Shown here: positions 52,637-62,880 of the stretch, one piece after another
How positions within the stretch are numbered: position 1 is the stretch's first letter
Layout: the number at the start of each line of letters is the position of its first letter
Assembly (NCBI GenBank): GCA_016714985.1
Contig: JADKBS010000032.1
Span: 16,571-80,570 of the forward strand
Reading direction: 5' to 3'
DNA from: Saprospiraceae bacterium
Lineage (GTDB): Bacteria > Bacteroidota > Bacteroidia > Chitinophagales > Saprospiraceae
Length of the DNA stretch: 64,000 nt
The notes under the pieces: model-generated
Databases searched by the model: none
Seen by the model: only the letters and a program-made list of their open reading frames with translations
What the model was told of the DNA's origin: nothing
Translations under genes and position numbers: made by a program

Positions 52637-54110
52637 ATGTTGGACTACAAACTCATAAAACTGATGCAGGTACTGACTTCCAAAGAACTATTGGAGCTAG
52701 AAAAGCAGTTGGCAGTACCGTTCTACCATGCAAATGAAGATGTTTTGAAGCTATTCGCCAAACTTTGCAAATACCATCCCAGTTTTGACCACCCAAAACT
52801 CTCCAAAGCACAACTTTACGCCAAAGTTTACGGCAAGGCCCCCTACCACGACGGCAAGATGCGCAAACTGATGACCCAGTTGACGCAGTTGATTGAGCAG
52901 TACTTGGTGTCGAAAGAACTCGATGCTTCGGAGGATGTCAAGGCCAAGCTGTTGGCCCGCTCCTTGGCTGGAAGGCAGAACTACGACTTGTTCTTGGATG
53001 TAGTAGATGCCCGGTTGAAGGAATTGGAAAAGGGTGTGGAGCGGGGGAGGGATTATTTCAGGGAGGGGTTCGAGCTGTCGGAGATGATTTACTATCATCC
53101 AAGTTCTGGGAAATTGGCCAAGCGCGCAGATTATTATGATAAAGCGCTAAACGACCTGGAGCGGTTCTTTACTTTGGTGCTACTTCAGAATGAAGCCAAT
53201 AATGTTGTGAGGACACGATTGGTTCGTGAAAAAGGTTCCCGTGTTTATTTGGATACTGCACTTGAAGCAGTTAAGATAGAAGTCTTTCATCTAATCTTCC
53301 TATTCAATTTTTCAGGCACATCATAATGCTGCTAAAAGGAGAGGTGGATGAAAACGTTGTTGAACTCCGAGAAAAAGCATTTGAGGTATTCAACAATTTG
53401 GGTCGATTCGAAAAAGATTTAGCCATCAGCTTACTTAGGAACTATGCGGTTCCTAAATCTAATCAAGGTTCAGAATATCACAGAAAATTTGTTTTTGATC
53501 TTTATAAATGGAACTGAACAAGGATTACTGTCAAATGCAATCAGGCTCTGCAGCTTTTATGAACATTCGGCTATTGGGTAAGCGTAGGTGAACTTGAATG
53601 GGTTAACCAATTTTCTCTGAGTTCAGTGACTATCTTCCTGAAAACGAAAGGGATATGAGCCTTCATTGTAAGGGGCTTTGGTTGCATTATTACCATGGCT
53701 TGAAAATTAATGAGCATAAGAGGCTTTACTTATGCAAATGGGCTTTAATGAATAGGCAGGTAATCCCATATAAGAACTGGCCCTCTTTACGAATTAAGGG
53801 TAAGGCCAGATATGCTAAAAATACATTATGAAATTTTTATTAGAGGCAAAGAAGCAATAGAAGAAGTTTTGAACCAAGTCAGAAACTTCGAAAGCGTAAT
53901 GTTTGGGTAACAATATTTTAGAGCTTATCAAGAATCTCTATTCTGAATACCGTATCATCATTTTGAAAACTTTATAAAATAATTGTACGGGTTACTTAGA
54001 AACCATTGACTTGAAAAAGTCGAATATCCAAGAAGTAATAAAGTCTTTGAGCGTTTTAAATGAAGATATTGCTTTTAAACCTTGTCGTTAGACAAAAATC
54101 TAAACAAGAT
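52637..54110 (+). pseudogene. Decayed helical-repeat protein gene of Saprospiraceae type
   Basis: From the ATG at 52637 about 225 residues read well (DYKLIKLMQVLTSKELLELE, AKLCKYHPSFDHPKLSKAQL, YHDGKMRKLMTQLTQLIEQY), the N-terminus of a roughly 500-residue helical family common in Saprospiraceae. The frame is lost at about 53326. Pieces of the rest are recognisable in different frames: ELREKAFEVFNNLGRFEKDL (53326-53517), VGELEWVNQFL…FSDYLPENERDMSLH (about 53580-53670) and TIDLKKSNIQEVIKSLSVLN (about 54005-54070). Several stops and frameshifts separate them. A pseudogene of unknown original function. Confidence 0.75.
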
Positions 54111-55107
54111 TAGCTGAAATCAGTTAAATTCTGTTTCTGGATATTATCAAGATTGATTCTAATATAATCATCCCAACCTTTGGCTTTGGATTAATCAGAA
54201 CTACTCTCTCCCACTGCCATCCGTTCCCCCCTTCAACTGCAATTGCTGGGCGATTACAATTCCCTTGGCCTCAAAAGCTGCGAATGTAGTTTTTGTGTTT
54301 TTGACTAACATGGTAAAATGATTTTGCCTGTAGCAACGCTACAGCTTGGTTAATGAATAAATACCACGCTCCACCCAGTGGCAAGACTCATCCTGCACTG
54401 GCCATGAAGGAAATGGCTTTGTTTGAGTACTTCCTTTCTAAAGATGGATGAACCATCCAACTATTTTTTTACAGCCTTGTATGGGTTAGAGATGGTGGGA
54501 CTGGCGCAAGCAACTGCGCTTGGCCTACACGGTGTATGGCGCTAAATGTCAGTTCAAATTACCCGCTGTGTCCGTAAATTTTTTCTGGCCCATTCTTGTT
54601 CAACAAACAATTGCATCGAGTTGCGATAACGATTAATTACAAGAAGGGAATACAGTGCTATGGGAATGTGAAAGCCAAATGGGAAAAGTGCCAGGATTGA
54701 AAAACGCTGCAAAGTTCAGGGCAATGCTTTTCCGAAAAAAGTGCAAAGTCTATCTTCTGTGACGCTCAAACCCACAATCACATTAAAGAACCGATTGATG
54801 GCCGCACACCCCCCCAACAGGGAGGGTGTCAAAGAGAAATTTGTAATATTACAAAAATAAATAATTTGTTGGCAAGGTCTTTGCCGTGCTAAACATGCAA
54901 ATAATTTTTAATTCGAAACATGCGGATTGGCTTCGCTTTTTATTGGCCAAAAATCCGCGGGCTTGTTTCCCTCCAACCGATTTTGACACCTTCCATACTG
55001 CGAGAATTACCTACACCGATGGCTTGCTGATTTTTTTATAGCTAACTGATAATCAATGCTTTTTGACGTTGGCAAGCTGAGGCAGAACAAATTTTAATCC
55101 TTTTGAC
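54111..55107. other. 1-kb gene-poor stretch
   Basis: No frame with recognisable similarity. AT-rich, with a 16-base palindrome at 54840-54855 and a short A/T-rich leader before the 55108 gene. A 48-codon frame near 54896 has no support. Possibly the end of the decayed 52637 gene plus promoter sequence. Confidence 0.5.
54840..54855. promoter_or_regulatory. Perfect 16-bp palindrome TTTGTAATATTACAAA
   Basis: A perfect 16-base palindrome in the leader region of the 55108 gene, about 250 bases upstream of its start. It has the shape of an operator for a dimeric regulator. The TTTG at its left end could also be a -33 promoter element (TTTG … TAATTTG), but the spacing is loose. Confidence 0.35.
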
Positions 55108-58100
55108 GTGAAATACTTAAACCTGACATGGGCTGTTTTTGCCTGCCTGTCGTTTGCCAACCTTCTGCAGGGTCAATGTACCTTGGCTTGCAGCGACTTG
55201 GTCAACATATCACTTCCGCAGGACGGCTTTGTCGTCGTCACCGAGGCAATGGTGCTCAACGGCCCACACCCTTTTTGCCCAGGGCCAAAGACCATCACTG
55301 TCACATCCTCCTTCGGTGACAACCTGAACGATACTGTGACATGCGACCAGTTGAATTTAACGCTCATGTACAGCGTTTTTGACCAAAATTCTGGAAGCTC
55401 GTGTTGGGGAAGCCTTTTTATTCAAGATTATATACCCCCTGTCATCACCTGTAACGACCTCACGGTTGACTGTACGGACAACCTCGCACCCAACAGCTTA
55501 GGCTTCGCCACCGTCACCGACAACTGCGACGACGACCCCATAGTGAACTTCAGTGGCGAGCCAGTGCTACAGCCTTGCAACAGCCCCTTTACTGCCATAC
55601 TCATGCGCACCTGGCATGCTTCCGATGCCAGTGGCAACCACGCCATGCCGTGTGTCCAAAAAATCAACGTAAAGCGCCCCAGCTTCGCCGATGTCGTTTT
55701 TCCGCTCAATCGGGATGGCATCCAATCACCTGCCATCCCCTGTGGCCCCAATCCAAATACCAGCCCCAACGCTACTGGCGTGCCTACCATTGACGGCAAG
55801 GCCGTGGTAGGTTTCTGCAAAATGGTCGTCACCTACGAAGACCTGAACCTCGGCGGCTGCGCCAACGAAAAAACCATCATCCGCTCTTGGTCGGTACTGA
55901 ACTGCTGCACCAATGCGGTGCTGGAACACAATCAGATCATCAGGGTGGCAGACGACATTGGCCCCGTTATGACTTGCCTCGACACGCTGGTATTCAGTGC
56001 CAACAGCCCCAACTGCACGGGCATTTTCTTCCTGCCCGCCATGTCGGCCACCGACAACTGCTCATCGGCCATCACTTGGCGCACCCTGTCGCCTTGGGGG
56101 GTATTGCAAGGCAATGGAGGAATGATATACGCTGCACCTATCGGCACCTATACGGTCACTTATGAGGCCAAGGATGCCTGCGGCAATGTTTCCACTTGCC
56201 CCGTCAAGGTCATCGTCGCCGACAATGTGGCACCCGTAGCCATTTGCCGGGAATACACCGTAACCGCACTCAGCAGCTCGGGCTTTTCAAACATAGCGGC
56301 CAGCCTGCTCGACAACGGCAGCTACGATGCCTGTTGCACCAATGTCACATTGCTCGCAAAGCGGATGGATGCGCCCGCCAATGCGCCCTTCACACCCTCC
56401 GTCCAATTTACCTGCGCCGATGCTGGCAAGCACATACCAGTCATCGTACAAGTGACAGATTGCAAGGGCAACAAAAACACCTGCATGGTACAAGTGGAAG
56501 TACAGGACAAGACGGCACCTGCGCTCGTTTGCCCGGGCACGAAAACAATACCATGCTCGACACTACTGCCCCCACCAACCACGCTTACGGGTGCACCTAC
56601 CATCACAGAGGCTTGCGGGCTTGACACCATCTATTTCGCCGATGTCAACAACTTGAACATGTGCCGGGTAGGCAAAATTACCCGCACCTTCACGGCCATT
56701 GACAATTTCGGCTGGTCGGGCACCTGTACCCAGACCATCAATCTGGTGGACAATACCCCGTTGAAGTTCTTCTTCCCACCCGATACCGTGGTGAGCTGCA
56801 ACCAACCGCTCGACGACCTACAGGCAGGCTCGCCCTCCGTGGTTTCTGATTGTGAAATGGTTGGCCTTAATGTCAGTGACCTCATCGTGCCCGTCAACTG
56901 TGGACTTAAAATATACAGGACTTATTCCTACCTCGAATGGTGTACTGGGTTTGATACTTCCTATACCCAGTTGATAAGGGTGACAGACAATGCTGGCCCG
57001 GTCTGGAACGAACCCGTGGGCTTTCACGACAGGACCTTCCAATGTGCAGCTGGGGTGGCACTGCCCCCGCCACCCACGGCCACCGACTATTGCGGCACGG
57101 CCACGGTCTCGCTCCTGACCGACATCACGACGCCGGGCAGTTGTACGAACCGCTTCATACGGGTGCTTACCTTCAGGGCCGTGGACAACTGCGGCAACCT
57201 ATCTGTGCCCTATACCCAGACCATTGTGGTCAATGACCAGACAGGGCCAACGGCATTGCCAATGCCCACCATCGGGCCTTTCAATTGCTATTCAGGAATA
57301 CCTGCGCCCAACGTCAACGACGTATTGGGGGAGTCCGACAACTGTGTGGGGCCAGTTACCGTCACTTGGGTGTCGGATGGCCCCAATCCAGGCTGTTCTG
57401 GTACGGTCATCCGTACCTACCGCTTACAGGATGCCTGTGGCAATAGCTCGAACATCACCCAACAAATACTCATCAAAGACAACACGCCACCGACAGCCCC
57501 ACCACTCCCCAACCAGTCGTTTGCTTGTGCGAGCCAGATTCCTGCTCCTGACGTGAACGTTGTCGTGGGCGAATCCGACAACTGCGGTGGCAATGTGACG
57601 GTCACCTTCGTTGGCGACGTGGGAAGCCCAGGCTGTTCAGGCACGGTAACCCGTACCTACAGGCTGACTGATGCCTGTGGCAACGCTTCGAACATTGCGC
57701 AGCTATTTAATGTCAATGACAACGTGGCCCCGACGCCCATTTGGACGGATACGATCGAAACCGTTATAGTCGGCCTTACGTGCGAGAAGTTCGTAACGGT
57801 CACGGCCTCCGCAACGGACAATTGTCCCGGCAACTCGGTCGCCATCACCAACAGCTTCAATGCAAATGGAGCCAATGCAAGCGGCCTGTACCCCGTAGGA
57901 CAGACCATCGTGACCTTTAACTTCACCGATGGTTGTGGGAACTCCGTGCAGCGACAAACGGTCGTCATCGTCTCGGAGACCATAGCACCTAGCAACTTCT
58001 GTATGCCGTTCGACGCATCGCTCGATTCGACTGGGCTTTTTGTTCTTGACCTACAGGCACTTATCTTAGATAGCATCCTCGGGGGACAAGACCTTTGCAC

Positions 58101-59556
58101 CCCCGTCACCTTCCAACTCAACCTCGACACCCTGACCTGCGACAGCATGGACCTGGATACCCTGCCAAGCGGTGATGTAGTAATTGTTGACCCGACTGTG
58201 GTGCCTTATGAACTGACGGTGACCGATGCCTTCGGCAATTCGTCCCACTGTGCCAACTCCATCATACTGGCCGACCCGACGGATGCCTGCTCTTCCGACG
58301 ATCCACTGGTGGTGAGCGGACGCATTTTCAATGAATACCTGCAACCGCTCAGGGGCATAGAAGTACAGCTAATGGACAATGGCAGCATGGAACAGGCCTT
58401 CACCGCTGACTTTGGCATGTTCCGCTTTCAGGGTATGACCGCTGGCATGAGCTGCGAGCTGCGGCCCGTGAAGAACGACGGACTGCTCAACGGCGTCACC
58501 ACCTTCGACCTCGTGCTGTTGAGCAATCATATCCTCGGCAACCTCACCTTGGATTCACCCTATAAGTTAATTGCGGCAGACGTGAACCATTCCGGCAGCA
58601 TTTCCACTTTCGACCTAGTGGCGCTGCGCAAGGCTATCCTGCACATGACCGATTCGTTCCCCAACAACACATCGTGGCGCTTCATCCGGGCGGATTACGA
58701 CTTCCAGAACCCCAACAACCCCTTTGAAGAACCATTGCCTGAGTACTCAATGCTCAACGGCATGTTGCATGACATGCCCGCCCAGAACTTCGTGGCAGTA
58801 AAAATCGGCGACCTGAACGGCAACGCCGTGCTGAACCCCTTCGAGGGCGAGGTGGAGGAGCGCAACATGGATGGGGAACTGACCCTTGCTGTGCCCAACT
58901 GGCAACTCAAGGCAGGGCATGAGGTACGAATCCCCATCGCCTGTGGCGAGGCCATTGATCTGGCTTCCCTGCAAGGCACCTTTGACTTCGACGCCGCCAA
59001 GGTCAGCTTTATATGCGCACTTGCCGACGGCTTGGAGGGCCTCGGTGCCGAGAGCTTCGGCGAGCCACGCAACGGCCTGCTCACCCTTGGCTGGCACGAT
59101 GCCGCCGGGCAATTGTTGGAAGCTGGCACCACCATGTTTTACCTGCAGTTCATGGTTCACCAGGATGTGACCGTAGAAGAGATATTAGCAATGAATTCCA
59201 CTATAACGCCGGCCATTGCGTACAAGAATGGCGGTATTCCCTTGAACGTCCGCTGGCGCATCCACGAGGCATCTCAACTGCCCGTGGATGTCGCCCCGCT
59301 TTTCACGCTGGGGCAGAACCGGCCCAACCCGTTCACGGGGCAGACCCGAATCGAATTCATGCTAAAGGAAAAATGCGCAGTAACACTTGAAATGTATGAC
59401 CTCAACGGCCGCCGCACCCTTCTGCTCGAAGGCATGCAGGACGCTGGGTGGCACGAAGTGGTCGTGAACAGGAATACGATGGGTGGCCCCGGCGTCTATA
59501 TCTACCAACTGACCACGCCTGCCGGCACGGAAAGGAGGAAGATGGTGTTTCAGTGA
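55108..59556 (+). CDS. T9SS-secreted protein with HYR-type repeats, dockerin-like and cohesin-like domains
   Basis: 1482 residues from the GTG at 55108, which begins a signal peptide (KYLNLTWAVFACLSFANLLQ); no suitable ATG exists. About ten beta-sandwich repeats of HYR type follow (PVITCNDLTVDCTDN…FATVTDNCDDDP, TATDYCGTATVSLLTD, SDNCGGNVTVTFVGDVG) to about 965. A carboxypeptidase-regulatory-like segment (GRIFNEYLQPLRGIEVQLMD) runs into a dockerin-like Ca-binding repeat (LIAADVNHSGSISTFDLVAL). A cohesin-like domain (LQGTFDFDAAKVSFICALAD) and a T9SS sorting domain (GQNRPNPFTGQTRIEFML … GVYIYQLTTPAGTERRK) close it. Possibly adhesive or involved in an extracellular complex. Confidence 0.88.
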   Translation: MKYLNLTWAVFACLSFANLLQGQCTLACSDLVNISLPQDGFVVVTEAMVLNGPHPFCPGPKTITVTSSFGDNLNDTVTCDQLNLTLMYSVFDQNSGSSCWGSLFIQDYIPPVITCNDLTVDCTDNLAPNSLGFATVTDNCDDDPIVNFSGEPVLQPCNSPFTAILMRTWHASDASGNHAMPCVQKINVKRPSFADVVFPLNRDGIQSPAIPCGPNPNTSPNATGVPTIDGKAVVGFCKMVVTYEDLNLGGCANEKTIIRSWSVLNCCTNAVLEHNQIIRVADDIGPVMTCLDTLVFSANSPNCTGIFFLPAMSATDNCSSAITWRTLSPWGVLQGNGGMIYAAPIGTYTVTYEAKDACGNVSTCPVKVIVADNVAPVAICREYTVTALSSSGFSNIAASLLDNGSYDACCTNVTLLAKRMDAPANAPFTPSVQFTCADAGKHIPVIVQVTDCKGNKNTCMVQVEVQDKTAPALVCPGTKTIPCSTLLPPPTTLTGAPTITEACGLDTIYFADVNNLNMCRVGKITRTFTAIDNFGWSGTCTQTINLVDNTPLKFFFPPDTVVSCNQPLDDLQAGSPSVVSDCEMVGLNVSDLIVPVNCGLKIYRTYSYLEWCTGFDTSYTQLIRVTDNAGPVWNEPVGFHDRTFQCAAGVALPPPPTATDYCGTATVSLLTDITTPGSCTNRFIRVLTFRAVDNCGNLSVPYTQTIVVNDQTGPTALPMPTIGPFNCYSGIPAPNVNDVLGESDNCVGPVTVTWVSDGPNPGCSGTVIRTYRLQDACGNSSNITQQILIKDNTPPTAPPLPNQSFACASQIPAPDVNVVVGESDNCGGNVTVTFVGDVGSPGCSGTVTRTYRLTDACGNASNIAQLFNVNDNVAPTPIWTDTIETVIVGLTCEKFVTVTASATDNCPGNSVAITNSFNANGANASGLYPVGQTIVTFNFTDGCGNSVQRQTVVIVSETIAPSNFCMPFDASLDSTGLFVLDLQALILDSILGGQDLCTPVTFQLNLDTLTCDSMDLDTLPSGDVVIVDPTVVPYELTVTDAFGNSSHCANSIILADPTDACSSDDPLVVSGRIFNEYLQPLRGIEVQLMDNGSMEQAFTADFGMFRFQGMTAGMSCELRPVKNDGLLNGVTTFDLVLLSNHILGNLTLDSPYKLIAADVNHSGSISTFDLVALRKAILHMTDSFPNNTSWRFIRADYDFQNPNNPFEEPLPEYSMLNGMLHDMPAQNFVAVKIGDLNGNAVLNPFEGEVEERNMDGELTLAVPNWQLKAGHEVRIPIACGEAIDLASLQGTFDFDAAKVSFICALADGLEGLGAESFGEPRNGLLTLGWHDAAGQLLEAGTTMFYLQFMVHQDVTVEEILAMNSTITPAIAYKNGGIPLNVRWRIHEASQLPVDVAPLFTLGQNRPNPFTGQTRIEFMLKEKCAVTLEMYDLNGRRTLLLEGMQDAGWHEVVVNRNTMGGPGVYIYQLTTPAGTERRKMVFQ

Positions 59557-59561
59557 TGGGT

Positions 59562-59693
59562 TCACTGTTTCATGGTTTCATTGTTGAATAGTGATTCAAT
59601 ACAATAGCGATGAAGCCATGAATTAATATCCAAAATTAGGAAGCCCCTTGCGACGGCCGTGATGGCCAGTCCTATCAAGATTGCACGTTTCAT
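59562..59693 (-). CDS. Possible small membrane peptide
   Basis: 43 residues from an ATG at 59693 with one hydrophobic segment (AILIGLAITAVARGFLILD). No family, no promoter seen; convergent with the T9SS gene 5 bases away. Listed because the membrane segment is clear, but it may be a remnant. Confidence 0.3.
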   Translation of the reverse strand: MKRAILIGLAITAVARGFLILDINSWLHRYCIESLFNNETMKQ

Positions 59694-59764
59694 AATCGTT
59701 GGATTTGAATGTTTAGACAATAGAAATTAGACAATAGACTTTAGATGGTGTTCGCTTCTAATGT

Positions 59765-60253
59765 CTAATATCTCCTGTTTAACGTCTCTAAAATAAAGGG
59801 ATTCGCCCCGTACCGGCCTCCCGCCGCGCTGGGCAGTGGTTCAGCCCATTTCTGGCGGCTGGAAATGTTCTTGAAGGTTAATGGAGTGGAGGGCTTTGGT
59901 TTCCTCGCTGGGGCGGGTATTTTGTTTGCTTCCGCAAAATCAGGTAAATGCGCTGGCTGCTGGCAGTAGCAAAAGCAGGGGAAACAGCACTGGAAAGGGG
60001 CGCAACAACCTTTGGCGGCATCGTCCTGCTCATTGCCCGTGGGCGAACAGGGTAGGGTGGGGGCGGCTGCACAACTCGTTGCGGCAGCACCACAAACGCC
60101 ACCGCCGCAATCGCCGAATAAGGCCAGCTTCAACGGCTGCCACACGGGCTGCGTGCTGAGCACTGCGGGTTGATGGCTAATATGAAGGCGATTCGGTACA
60201 AACGATGCGTTTGATTGTCTTAAATTGTTCGAGGGGTTTGAATTGAGGTGCAA
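59765..60253 (-). CDS. Cys-rich protein, possible metal-related secreted protein
   Basis: Up to 162 residues. The centre is strikingly Cys-rich: FGDCGGGVCGAAATSCAAAP, then DDAAKGCCAPFQCCFPCFCY (seven Cys), followed by a Pro/Lys-rich stretch. Small Cys-rich secreted proteins with a CCxPFxxCC-type core occur in Bacteroidota near metal-transport genes. No signal peptide or ATG is apparent in this frame, and the neighbouring genes are frameshifted, so the N-terminus may lie in another frame. Function unknown. Confidence 0.45.
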   Translation of the reverse strand: MHLNSNPSNNLRQSNASFVPNRLHISHQPAVLSTQPVWQPLKLALFGDCGGGVCGAAATSCAAAPTLPCSPTGNEQDDAAKGCCAPFQCCFPCFCYCQQPAHLPDFAEANKIPAPARKPKPSTPLTFKNISSRQKWAEPLPSAAGGRYGANPFILETLNRRY

Positions 60254-60316
60254 GTCTGCGGGATAATTTACTGAAAAGCAAAGTTTTAACAGACTTTAAC
60301 GCTATGGCGCAACCTC

Positions 60317-61365
60317 CTAAATTTTGAAATAAACCTTGAGCTTGTCCAAAAACCGGCACAGCCCCCAGTAAATGACCCAGACCAGCAGCGAATTGGTGAT
60401 GGCCAGCGCCGCAGTGCCGAGGCCAAGGGCACCGAGAAAGCCATCGTTGAAGATGCGCACCGTGGGCACGAGCCAGTGCACCCCGACCGTTTCAAAGAAA
60501 AGGTAAATAAAAATGGAGTTCATCCCCACGACGACGAAGGGCCAGGTCCAAGCCTGCTGCTTTTTCAAATCAATGAGCCAATGGAAGAAGGCCAAGGCCA
60601 GCAGCGCCCAGCCGCCGGAGGCAAGGCGTGACATCCGACCAGTGCAGCCCGAAGCCTATTGCCAAGCCGATGAGGCCAGCCATGGCGAAGGTTTTCACCC
60701 TATCTCCACTGCAGTTTTCCTCAACAGCAATTGCCCACAGATAGCCCCCAGATGGTGTGCGCCGCCGTGGGCACGCAGTTGAAGGTGACCCAGCCGCCGC
60801 CGTTGTTCAGCTTGCCCATCAGCAGCATGTCCGCCGAGCCGAAGTTTTTGTCCATGACAAAGGGCGCAGTGGAGTCATAAAGTCGGTAGCAGACCTCGGT
60901 GATGGCCAGCAACAGGAACGAGGTTCCCAGCTGTACTTTCCAGTTGGTGCGCAGGAGCAGGAAAGTGACGGGGACAGTGAAGGAGAGTTGCGTCAGCACG
61001 TTCCAAAGCTCGAAGACCAGCTTGTCGCTATAAATGCAGTGCAGCCCCGTACCGAAAAGGAACAGCAGCAGGCTCCGCCAAAGTATATGGCGCAGGCATT
61101 GCTGCCAGCTATCGCCACGGGCCATGCGGCTGCGCAGCGAGAAGGGCATGGCCACGCCCACGATGAACATGAAACAGGGCTGTATCAAATCCCAGAACCG
61201 CAGCCCCGCCCAAGGGTGGTGGTGGAACTGCGCCACCAGTCCGTGCAGCCAGTTGCCTTCAGGGAAGGCTTGCGCCAGCGATTCGTACATGAGGGCGGCC
61301 TCGCCCGCCAACAGGAACATGGTGACGCCCCGGAAGGCGTCGAGCGACAGGTAACGGTTCTTCAT
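60317..61365 (-). pseudogene. DUF5009 / HGSNAT-like acyltransferase, broken
   Basis: From the ATG at 61365: NRYLSLDAFRGVTMFLLAGE, HPWAGLRFWDLIQPCFMFIV, GVAMPFSLRSRMARGDSW and further membrane helices. This is the start of an inner-membrane acyltransferase related to heparan-alpha-glucosaminide N-acetyltransferase. The frame breaks near 60734 (missing base in CCC), again near 60698, and a deletion of about 30 bases joins GLHWSDVTP to LASGGWALLALAFFHWLIDL near 60625. The C-terminus (NSIFIYLFFETVGVHWLVPT) is intact. Three lesions suggest either decay or a poor consensus. Confidence 0.75.
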
Positions 61366-61496
61366 TTTGCTTTGCGTTTTGCGAAGCACCAAAAAAACAA
61401 ATTCCGGCATTGTAACAAAGCCGGGAACCTGTTTTCAAAAAGAAACGAAGTTGGTGGTTTCAGATTAAAGCCGAAGCCGAGTGTCCGAATCCGAAA

Positions 61497-61889
61497 TCAC
61501 TCTGGGTAGTCGTTCTTCGCCCAGCAATCGAGGGATATTGATGGTGGTATCATCCAGCTTATCGCTGCCCTGTGGCATGGCTACACAGTCCTTGCCGTGG
61601 TGGATGGAGCAAAGCACATCTTTTTTGTCAAAGGCATTTTCGACTTAGTGTAGTCGGACTGGTCAATGCCCTCGGATGCGGTGATGGCGTCGTGGCAGCC
61701 AGCAGAGGCACAATAGGTGTCAAGGATGGGCTTCACCACCAAGTCATAGGATGTTACAGATGAAGGGAAGCTAGCGCAATCGGCTTGGCTGGCGTAGTCG
61801 GTACCACCGCCATCATCGTCACCACAAGAGATGGCCGTGAAAGCGAGTGCGAGCGAGAATGTTGCGAGAACGAAATAGGTCTTGCGCAT
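61497..61889 (-). pseudogene. Cytochrome-c-like lipoprotein, frameshifted
   Basis: From the ATG at 61889: lipoprotein signal (MRKTYFVLATFSLALAFTAI, lipobox AISC), Asp/Gly-rich linker, and the haem-site-like SYDLVVKPILDTYCASAGCH. The frame breaks near 61641, then reads ENAFDKKDVLCSIHHGKDCV, AMPQGSDKLDDTTI. A second break in the GGG run at 61532-61534 restores LDCWAKNDYPE-stop. With both corrected it is a normal roughly 130-residue Bacteroidota protein of the kind that ends in a 'W(…)G(…)PE' segment. It has CxxxxCH rather than CxxCH, so haem binding is uncertain. Confidence 0.7.
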
Positions 61890-62349
61890 TGGAATGTGGA
61901 TTTTTTTGTTTTTGCTACAATGGTGAAAATATGCCCCCTGGTTGCACGAACCAGAATGGGACGCAAATTTATGAATGTGGTACGAGGCTTTTTGTTGGAT
62001 GTGGAACTTTCTTAATAAGCAAGGAATTGGCCAAAACAGCATCAAATTCATATTGCCTTTGTAGGCAGCAATCACCCAGTTCATACGTATTGGATTGGGC
62101 CAAAAACTAGGCGGTTTTTCAAAAGAATGAATCCCGACCAAACTTCAAACGCCCGCTATCAACGGTAAGCCAGCAAACCCGGCTTTGGCCGACGGTTATT
62201 GCCATGATTGATTCTCCCGCAGATAGCACAGATTTTTCGCAGATGGCGTTTACTGGTTTTCAATGTGTAATCTTCGAATATCAGCTTAAAAATCAGCGGG
62301 CGACAGTCGGTTTGAGACAGCTTCAAGGCCAAGCCCAAAATCAGTTACT
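61890..62349. other. Intergenic stretch of 460 bases
   Basis: No supported gene. Around 62211-62247 two copies of CGCAGAT lie in a TCCCGCAGATAGCACAGATT context, a dispersed motif seen in many bacteria. Otherwise AT-rich leader sequence for the divergent neighbours. Confidence 0.4.
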
Positions 62350-62804
62350 ATGTTTTCAGAACAGCTAAAACAACCTTTGCCCTCTTTTACCATATTGTCC
62401 ATGACGGTGGCCCTGCTCGGCACCTCCTGCAAAGGACGATGAAAAGACCACGAAAGACTACCTCATTGCCCACGATTGGAAAGTGACGGGCACAGGCAGG
62501 CCAATGTCTCCGTCATCGCCGACTGTGAAAAGGACGATGTCTACACCTTCTCAAAGGACGGTTCATGCCTTCGACCGAGGCAACACCAAATGCTTCCAGA
62601 CCGACCTTCAGCAACTGCCCGGCACTTGGGCACTCTCCTCCAGCACCGATCCGGAAACGCTGACCATCACCTACGAGTCAGGGCTGCGCAACGCCATAGA
62701 GGCCAGGTGACCGAGCTTGCCGGGAAGGCAATTTTTTGGTGACGAGGGAATACACCGCTGGTGGCATCACTATCAAGGATGAATTTACGTTTGAGAAGTT
62801 TTAA
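62350..62804 (+). pseudogene. Lipocalin-like lipoprotein, multiply frameshifted
   Basis: The frame opens with a lipoprotein signal (PSFTILSMTVALLGTSCK). After one missing A it continues KDDEKTTKDYLIAHDWKVTG. Then, in other frames, come NVSVIADCEKDDVYTFSKDG, RGNTKCFQTDLQQLPGTWAL, SSSTDPETLTITYES and finally REYTAGGITIKDEFTFEKF-stop. Together these are the ordered strands of a Bacteroidota lipocalin-like protein of about 150 residues. At least four frame changes are needed, so it is a pseudogene or a badly called region. Confidence 0.7.
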
Positions 62805-62819
62805 GATTGCCGCTGCTTC

Positions 62820-62876
62820 CCAAAGTTGGTAAAATGGAAATTTTGCTCCGCAAAATTTCCATTTTACCAACTTTGG
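62820..62876. terminator. Perfect 26-bp hairpin between convergent genes
   Basis: CCAAAGTTGGTAAAATGG … and its exact complement form a 26-base perfect stem with the 5-base loop CTCCG. It lies between the stops of the convergent lipocalin-like and T9SS genes. It could serve as a bidirectional terminator or be a mobile palindrome. Confidence 0.7.
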
Positions 62877-62880
62877 ACGG

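Noticed and set aside
54896..55042. 48-codon frame before the 55108 gene
   Set aside because: No family, no conserved features, odd composition; it lies in probable leader sequence.
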